DNA of 45,281 nucleotides, taken from contig JAICYR010000005.1 in assembly GCA_025934135.1 (NCBI GenBank), positions 1 to 45,281 on the forward strand, given 5' to 3'. A program made the translations under genes and the position numbers. The notes below the pieces were generated by a model, which was given only the letters and a program-made list of their open reading frames with translations, searched no databases and had not been told where the DNA came from. Below, piece by piece: positions 39,934-45,281 of the stretch. Positions within the stretch are counted from its first letter, which is position 1, and each line of letters opens with the position of its first letter. This stretch comes from Acidobacteriaceae bacterium. Lineage in GTDB: Bacteria > Acidobacteriota > Terriglobia > Terriglobales > Acidobacteriaceae.

Positions 39934-42072
39934 TTATTTGGGCGTATTAGCCGCGACTGATGATGAGCCTTCAGCCGGATATCCGTGTAACTGCGGCCCC
40001 ACCACGTTAGAGAATTCGTAGTTTTCGCGGCGGTCCGCGTCAATGGTCCAGAACATGGCGCCGATCATGCCGGGATATCCGGAGGGCTGGCGCAGTTTGT
40101 AGGTCACGCTTTGCGGGGCCTTTCCGGTAATGATGTACTGCATCGCCCCGGTCACGCGCTCGGGAGTTGCCGGGCCGACGAGAAATCCCACCGCGATTTT
40201 GTCGGCGGGCACGGGCGGGAAGAACTCTCCATGGCCGCCCACATTGAAGCCATGCAGGAGGAGTTCCGTCATAGCGGCGTCGTAATCGACTGAGCCGAGT
40301 TGATAGATTTCGCCATCGAGGCCCTGCAGCGGAGGCGTGTTGTAGTCCTGCACGTCGACGAACGAGAGTATGTCGCGCGTGCCCCAGAGCAGCGGGAGAT
40401 ACGTGCCGAACTGGCCACCGTAGCCCGGATAGCCGCCGGGAATCTGCGTGCCCTCAGGCACCAGCGTCAGCATGAAGCTGGGGCCGAAGTGGTCCCGCAG
40501 TTGGTGCAGCCCCGCGATGAGATATACGATGGAAGGGGTTTTCGGATGCCGGAAGTCGGTGTCGCCGGGATCCAGCGCCAGAGACGGCGACTCGAAGTCG
40601 AGGTCGACGCCGTCGAAGCTGTAGTCCGAAACGATTTGCGTGACGGAGTTCACGAAGTTGGGAATGCTCGACTTCTGCGCGAGGGTGAAATATTCACCGC
40701 CGCCGCCGAGCGAGATCAGCACCTTTTTGCCCTGGCCCTTGAGCCATGCAATGTCTTTTTTCATCTGCGCCAGGTCGATATCGGGCCGCACGTGGAGTTG
40801 CAGCGTGCCCTCGGGGGCTTGATGGTTCACGTTGGCGAAGGCCACGATGATGACGTCCCACTGCGGAGAGACATCGCGCAGACGAAGGATGGTCCCGTTG
40901 GGACCGCTGCCGGTCCAATAGCCGATGAGCTCGTGTCCGTTGCTCGCGCCCGACGATGGGGCTGCCGCAACTGCCGGAGGAGGCGCTATTTTGGGCGGGC
41001 TTTCACGAACCATACGGCGAGGGAAGGCGGGGCATGGCGTCGCCGCCGCCCGGAGAAGCGAGGCATCCGGGAAGCTGTACTGGCCGCTCGCGCCCGTGTA
41101 CCAACCGATGAGCGCCACGTTGGCAAGATGCCAAGTTGTGCCATGCGCATGAACGGTCAACGCCGGGTTGGCGGGCAGGTCGCTGCGGCGGTTCGTGTCC
41201 AGCGGGTCCGCGAGTATGTACCGCGTCGCCGGAGCGGTGCCGCCGCATCCATGATTTTCAGAGTTCGGCGTCTTTGGCCACCCCCAAGCGGGGACCGTGT
41301 TTTCTGTTGCAGGCAGCGGCTGCTGGCGGCTGGGATGAAGCAACGGATCGTGCAGAGGATTTTTGACCCACTCGGCAAGCTGCTCAGTGAGTGGCTGAAT
41401 GTCGCGCTGTTGCACGAGCGGCGGTGTGGTTCCGAGATAGGACGCGAGGACAAATGAGTTGCCGGTGGCCTCATCAACTCCGTGCGTGCCCCATGAGCAG
41501 CACACGGTCGCATCACCATAGGCGTAGTAGCCGGTGTTGCTGGTGATGGCGATGATGAGCTTCCCCTGCTGGCGCGGAATCTGTTTGAAGATGGCCCTCT
41601 GCACGTATTCAAGATCGGCCATGCCGAGACGTGTTTTTGTGCTCTTCGATGTGAGCACGTAGCCGTAGCCAGCGGGGATTTCGATGGTCACGGGATGGAT
41701 CTCAGGCTTTCCGAGCAACGTGTGCCATTCGCCCGCGGTTCCCGTGGTCGCGCGCAGCATGGCGTCCACGTACTGCGTTGTTTCCTTCGGCCCGAATGAG
41801 GCGTTTGAAAAGACCGGCGAGCGCAGGACCCGCGTGACGTCTTCTTTTGCGTCGAGCGTCTGCTGGGTTCTGCCCGCCGCCGCATCGAACACAAGCCGCA
41901 CGGGCACCAGCACCGTCGGAATCACGGTCGTGCCGCCCTGCGCCGGATCGTGCCCGGGAAGTGTCACGGAGCTTTTGTCGCTGTTGTACCGAAAGGTAGG
42001 CGCGGTTTGTGCGTAAACTAGCCCGCTCGCAAAGACGAGGAAAATAATCAGCAGCCATTGTCTGAATTTCAT
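39934..42072 (-). CDS. Secreted two-domain GH18 (chitinase-like) protein
   Basis: The 712-residue protein has a signal peptide ending VYAQ. Residues 20-370 form a domain I do not recognise, with TVIPTVLVPVRLVFDAAAGR near its start and VCCSWGTHGVDEATGNSFVL. A Pro/Ala/Ser linker follows at about 370-388. Residues 388-690 are a GH18 barrel: ELIGYWTG, KKVLISLGGGGEYF and the catalytic DGVDLDFE with acid Glu494, plus a late MIGAMFWTIDADR. GH18 enzymes cleave beta-1,4-GlcNAc linkages in chitin or related glycans, so peptidoglycan or fungal chitin are candidates. GGAGGAGCAGAT precedes the ATG. It is the last gene of a four-gene reverse operon, 30 bases after the beta-lactamase-like gene. Confidence 0.88.
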   Translation of the reverse strand: MKFRQWLLIIFLVFASGLVYAQTAPTFRYNSDKSSVTLPGHDPAQGGTTVIPTVLVPVRLVFDAAAGRTQQTLDAKEDVTRVLRSPVFSNASFGPKETTQYVDAMLRATTGTAGEWHTLLGKPEIHPVTIEIPAGYGYVLTSKSTKTRLGMADLEYVQRAIFKQIPRQQGKLIIAITSNTGYYAYGDATVCCSWGTHGVDEATGNSFVLASYLGTTPPLVQQRDIQPLTEQLAEWVKNPLHDPLLHPSRQQPLPATENTVPAWGWPKTPNSENHGCGGTAPATRYILADPLDTNRRSDLPANPALTVHAHGTTWHLANVALIGWYTGASGQYSFPDASLLRAAATPCPAFPRRMVRESPPKIAPPPAVAAAPSSGASNGHELIGYWTGSGPNGTILRLRDVSPQWDVIIVAFANVNHQAPEGTLQLHVRPDIDLAQMKKDIAWLKGQGKKVLISLGGGGEYFTLAQKSSIPNFVNSVTQIVSDYSFDGVDLDFESPSLALDPGDTDFRHPKTPSIVYLIAGLHQLRDHFGPSFMLTLVPEGTQIPGGYPGYGGQFGTYLPLLWGTRDILSFVDVQDYNTPPLQGLDGEIYQLGSVDYDAAMTELLLHGFNVGGHGEFFPPVPADKIAVGFLVGPATPERVTGAMQYIITGKAPQSVTYKLRQPSGYPGMIGAMFWTIDADRRENYEFSNVVGPQLHGYPAEGSSSVAANTPK

Positions 42073-42102
42073 ATCTGCTCCTCCGGTTCCCGCATAGCGG
42101 GA

Positions 42103-43089
42103 TCATTTTTGTTCCGGTTGGGATCCCCAGTCCTCGACGATAGCCCGGGTGAGATGGGCGATGAGGACTTCGGCCTGGTTGTCTGCCGTCCAACTGGTGT
42201 CGGCATTGTCGTGAGTGAAGGCCGAAATGATGATGGTTCCATGCTTGGTGAAGACAACGCCCACGTCATTGCGAACATGATTGAGCGAGCCGGTCTTATT
42301 GGCGATGTCGGTGATGCCCGCGGGCGGGTTGTCGCCTTCGAGATAGCGGGGAATGCCATCGCGATAGAACTGGACCTTGAGCATGTGGAGCGCGGCGGAG
42401 CAGAGTTCCTTGTCGGTGGGGACTCCGGCGGCGGCGGCGGGCGCGGGCCCGAGATTGCAGGTTGCGAACCTCTGCATGAGCTCAGCCATTTCGCGAGCCG
42501 TGGTTTTGCTGAGCCCGAACTGCTTCTGGTCGGCAGGCATGGGGCCGGTGGCGGGCTTAAAGACTTCCCTGTAAAGCCAGGTATTTTTCAGGCCGAGCGA
42601 GACGAGGCGGTCGTCCACGCTTTTGATTCCCACGTACTCCATGGAAAGATTGGCCGCTGTGTTATCGCTGAGCGCGATCATGAGCGTGAGCGCGTCCTTG
42701 AAGGTGATGTGCAGCGGCGTATCGAAGAAAAGCAGCACGCCCGAGCCTTCCACCTGGTCGTCGTGATGCAGCGTCAGAGGATCATTGAAATGGACGCGCC
42801 CGGCGCGAATCTGCTGCAGCGCTTCGTACAAAATGGCCAGCTTGATGACCGACGCGGTCTGGACAGGCTGGTCGGCATTGATGGCAACGGTGCGTCCGGT
42901 GGCGAGATCGTGAGCGTAGAAGGAGACATCGCCGTGAAAGCCCGAGATCATGGACTGCAGCTTCGCCGTGAGTGCGGCGTCGGGCTGGACATCGGTCTTG
43001 GCATCGGTCTGGGCCGGGGCCGTACAGGCGATGCTGGCAATGATGGATAGAAGAAGAACAGCACGAATCCGCCGGAGCCGTGGGATCAT
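42103..43089 (-). CDS. Class A beta-lactamase-like serine hydrolase
   Basis: The 328-residue exported protein has all three active-site elements: Ser80-V-I-Lys83 in TASVIKL, Ser141-Asp-Asn143 in ALSDNTAANL and Lys265-Thr-Gly267 in ANKTGSLNH. An omega-loop glutamate of class A enzymes is not evident; Glu175 in YREVFKP is a poor match. The signal peptide (VLLLSIIASIACTAPAQ) includes a cysteine at 22 but not an ideal lipobox. The ATG overlaps the epimerase stop (ATGA), so they are coupled. Given the operon, action on murein peptides is as likely as on beta-lactams. Confidence 0.85.
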   Translation of the reverse strand: MIPRLRRIRAVLLLSIIASIACTAPAQTDAKTDVQPDAALTAKLQSMISGFHGDVSFYAHDLATGRTVAINADQPVQTASVIKLAILYEALQQIRAGRVHFNDPLTLHHDDQVEGSGVLLFFDTPLHITFKDALTLMIALSDNTAANLSMEYVGIKSVDDRLVSLGLKNTWLYREVFKPATGPMPADQKQFGLSKTTAREMAELMQRFATCNLGPAPAAAAGVPTDKELCSAALHMLKVQFYRDGIPRYLEGDNPPAGITDIANKTGSLNHVRNDVGVVFTKHGTIIISAFTHDNADTSWTADNQAEVLIAHLTRAIVEDWGSQPEQK

Positions 43090-44225
43090 ACGGAAGCGCC
43101 CTGGCGCAGCGTGAGGCCCAATCCGGGGCCGGTGGGAAGAATGAGTTTTCCGTGGTCAACCTTGACTCCGATATAAGGGTCATTGCTGATCAGCAGGTCT
43201 CCGTCAAGATCGATGAAGTCCACGAGAGGCGCCAGATGCGCCGCCGCGGTGATGGAGCAGGAACTCGAAACCATGCAGCCGATCATGACTTTGAGATTGC
43301 AGGCGCGGGCAATTTCAATCCAGCGATGGCCTTCCAGTATGCCTCCGGCCTTGTCGAGCTTTACGTTGACGCCGTCGTAAGCCTCGGTGAGCTTGGGAAT
43401 CATCGACGCCTGCGTGCAGGCCTCGTCCGCGATGATGGGCAGGTGGACCTTGCTGCGCACATACTTTGTCTCTTCGATCATGTGCGCGGGCATGGGCTGC
43501 TCCACCAGCACGATTCCCTGCTTTTCGAGCCAGTTGATTTTGCGGATTGCCTCTTCCTTGTCGGTCCAGCCTTCGTTCGCATCCACGCGAATGGGCTTTT
43601 TGGTGACGCTGCGGACGGCCTCGATGGTGGCCTCGTCGGTCTTCAATCCGACTTTGACTTTGAGAATGGGAAAATCTTTTGCCTCGCGAGTTTTCTCCCG
43701 CGTGATTTCCGGAGTATCGATGCCGATGGAGAAATCGGTGACGGGAGCGTCGGCGGGATCCAGACCGAAGAAGCGATAGAGCGGCATGTCCATCTTTTTG
43801 CCGAGCCAGTCGAAGAGTGCGATATCGACAGCGGCCATGGCGGCGCGCTCATGGTCTCCGAGTCCGTGGCGGATTGCGGCAAGCGTCTTCACATAGCTCC
43901 ACGGATCGCGTTCGGCGATGCGGTCGCTGATAGCGTCGATGGCCTTCTTCGCCTGCTCGGGATACTCCTTATAGCGAACTATGGGCGCGCCTTCGCCATA
44001 GCCGGTAGCGCCGTCGCGCTGGTATTGGACATGCACCGTGTCGCGATAGGTGCTGGAGGACATGACGGTAGTCCAGGTGTGACGCAGCATGAGCCGCTTC
44101 AGCTCGCAGTGAACTGAAGCAGAATGCGGTGTCGCATCCCTCATGGCGGCGAATGTCCCGCGCGGGGCGACAGCGGCCAGGCTGGACGCGCCCGCGAGCT
44201 TGAGCCAATCTCTGCGATTAATCAT
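43086..44225 (-). CDS. Tat-exported dipeptide (L-Ala-D/L-Glu) epimerase
   Basis: The 379-residue enolase-superfamily enzyme has the paired catalytic lysines of the muconate-lactonising group: Lys189-x-Lys191 (LKVKVG) and Lys289 (VNVKLDKAGG). Metal ligands are Asp215 (DANEGW), Glu242 (VEQP) and Asp267 (ADEA). The C-terminal DLDGDLLISND supports L-Ala-D/L-Glu epimerase, which reverses the murein dipeptide for reuse. Unusually, the N-terminus is a Tat signal (MINRRDWLKLAGASSLAAVA), so it is predicted to act in the periplasm, whereas known epimerases are cytosolic. It overlaps both neighbours by four bases and follows the NlpC/P60 gene. Confidence 0.9.
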   Translation of the reverse strand: MINRRDWLKLAGASSLAAVAPRGTFAAMRDATPHSASVHCELKRLMLRHTWTTVMSSSTYRDTVHVQYQRDGATGYGEGAPIVRYKEYPEQAKKAIDAISDRIAERDPWSYVKTLAAIRHGLGDHERAAMAAVDIALFDWLGKKMDMPLYRFFGLDPADAPVTDFSIGIDTPEITREKTREAKDFPILKVKVGLKTDEATIEAVRSVTKKPIRVDANEGWTDKEEAIRKINWLEKQGIVLVEQPMPAHMIEETKYVRSKVHLPIIADEACTQASMIPKLTEAYDGVNVKLDKAGGILEGHRWIEIARACNLKVMIGCMVSSSCSITAAAHLAPLVDFIDLDGDLLISNDPYIGVKVDHGKLILPTGPGLGLTLRQGASV

Positions 44226-45142
44226 TTGATTCTCCTTGCAGCCACCAACAGTCTTGTCCAGGGTTGATCGTCGAGCACGCTGATCTGAACGCCAGGATGA
44301 TCGTGGGTGGTGTCGTGAATGAATTTGCCGTTACCAATGTACATGCCGGTGTGGGTGATCTTCGACGGGCTGGAGCCGAAGAAGAGCAGGTCCCCCGGTT
44401 GCAGGTCCGCGCGTTTTACCGGGACCACACGGCTCCAGTCGGCTTGCAGGCCCGCGTCCCGCGGCATCTCAATGCCACGCTGGCGCTCCAGCATCTGTGT
44501 GAACCCGGAGCAGTCGAAGCCAAAGCTGGAGACGCCGCCCCAGGTGTACGTAGTGCCGAGGAAGCGGCGCGCTAAATTAATGTCCTGGGGAATGCTGAGT
44601 GGGGCGGAGTCCGTGGTGATGTCGCCGCGCTGCACCCAACCAGTGTTGCCGTCGACCAGGCGGACATGTATCCAGCGCCCGGTTTTGCCGGTTTGGTCGG
44701 GCGCGAGTTCGAGCCGGGCCTCCCATGGGAGGCGCAGGACCGGAGCGTGCTTTGTTACATCGGGATCGCGGTAGACATTCGCGCTGAGTTCCGCCACCTG
44801 GATTGTTTTTGCATCCGGTGTGTAGGTGGTCTTGTGGATGTCGATGACCGCGTCCGCCGAGACCCATCCTGTGTAGTTGTCAGCTGTGCGGATGTTGTAC
44901 CAACCATTCTGGCTCGCGAGCTCGGTCACGCCGGTACCGTAGATTGCCTGTGAGACCACGTCGCTGTCGCCGCTTGGATGGCGGTGCATATCGATGACCG
45001 GTCTGGCGACAACCAGGTCTGGATGAGATACCGATTGCTGTGCAAACGAGGGCGCGGTCGCCAGCATAAGGACGAGCAACAGCGTCGCGAGTTGCCATCG
45101 TGGACGAGCGGGCAAACGTTTCGTCCAGTCATTTCGTTTCAT
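44222..45142 (-). CDS. SH3b-NlpC/P60 murein endopeptidase (YkfC-like)
   Basis: The 306-residue exported enzyme has a signal peptide ending SFAQQ and two SH3b-like domains (about residues 42-105 and 112-175). The NlpC/P60 domain follows: Cys211 in FDCSGF, His264 in KITHTGMYIG, and a third polar residue in the THDHPG region. The layout matches B. subtilis YkfC, which cuts the gamma-D-Glu-diaminopimelate bond and frees L-Ala-D-Glu. The ATG at 45142 follows AAGGAG. It is the first gene of the four-gene operon and overlaps the epimerase start by four bases, which fits a reaction series. Confidence 0.93.
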   Translation of the reverse strand: MKRNDWTKRLPARPRWQLATLLLVLMLATAPSFAQQSVSHPDLVVARPVIDMHRHPSGDSDVVSQAIYGTGVTELASQNGWYNIRTADNYTGWVSADAVIDIHKTTYTPDAKTIQVAELSANVYRDPDVTKHAPVLRLPWEARLELAPDQTGKTGRWIHVRLVDGNTGWVQRGDITTDSAPLSIPQDINLARRFLGTTYTWGGVSSFGFDCSGFTQMLERQRGIEMPRDAGLQADWSRVVPVKRADLQPGDLLFFGSSPSKITHTGMYIGNGKFIHDTTHDHPGVQISVLDDQPWTRLLVAARRIK

Positions 45143-45281
45143 CAACGTCAACTCCTTCCCCGCGCCTACCGGAAGCGGCGAACTCTGAGAGTGTGCCGTC
45201 CGGAACGATAAAATCCGGTTACATAAAGTGTGGCCTTGCCGGTGTTGGAAAAAATAACCTGCCTAATACGCAGCAGCGGAG

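Noticed and set aside
42103-43089. Acquired antibiotic-resistance beta-lactamase
   Set aside because: The three catalytic motifs are there, but the omega-loop glutamate is not clear and the gene is locked by four-base overlap into a murein-processing operon, so resistance is not the best-supported role.

Overview
The window is about 45 kb of a GC-rich (roughly 60% or more), densely coded bacterial chromosome. Several genes point to Acidobacteriota (class Terriglobia or close relatives): a secreted VWFA-related protein of the type expanded in that phylum (4644-6308), an anti-sigma factor with C-terminal HEAT-like repeats, many secreted alpha/beta hydrolases and lactonases, and scattered palindromic intergenic repeats. 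This placement is inference from gene content. No rRNA, prophage, intact insertion sequence or CRISPR array is visible.

Layout. 1-9.2 kb: a truncated DUF4185 gene, an EamA permease, a secreted prolyl oligopeptidase followed by a broken second copy of the permease 3' end, a VWFA-related protein, a DnaC-like ATPase, a secreted alpha/beta hydrolase, and rplU-rpmA with promoter and terminator. 9.2-16.6 kb: two outer-membrane barrels, tRNA-Phe, RNase HI, an ECF sigma/anti-sigma pair, a Tat-exported lactonase and dnaB. 16.6-21.2 kb: a DUF4440 protein translationally coupled to alanine racemase, an ABHD18-like hydrolase, a cold-shock protein and an M48 protease. 21.2-28.7 kb is the accessory-looking part: several families of direct and palindromic repeats, a DUF1772/HxlR divergent pair with a visible operator, a HEPN/DUF4145 protein, an ECF sigma factor with a Cys/His-rich tail preceded by a previously easy-to-miss 50-residue peptide with ten cysteines, an OpgC-like membrane protein, a HIT protein, a 3-methyladenine glycosylase and a four-helix-bundle (23S intervening-sequence type) gene bracketed by inverted repeats. 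28.7-35.8 kb: Bcp peroxiredoxin, a secreted DPDRP-repeat protein, miaA with a 44-residue membrane peptide and a TonB-like protein upstream, MogA/MoaB, a DedA-like protein, a polysaccharide deacetylase and a methyltransferase. 35.9-39.9 kb: hisS and aspS flanking an unrecognised gene. 39.9-45.3 kb: a four-gene reverse-strand operon (NlpC/P60, exported dipeptide epimerase, class A beta-lactamase-like, GH18) that looks like a periplasmic murein peptide and glycan processing unit.

The two most unusual things seen are (1) an in-frame insertion of about 119 codons, compositionally foreign (about 52% GC against about 64% in the flanks by hand count), placed at the loop between the EMYTWEDR and SLTLRPE strands of histidyl-tRNA synthetase; and (2) a putative metal- or redox-responsive module made of a 50-residue CxC-rich peptide and an ECF sigma factor whose C-terminal tail shares the motif C-x-D-C-x-C with the peptide. 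Next in interest are the HEPN protein, the exported murein-peptide operon, and several repeat families whose hairpins are kept by compensatory base changes.
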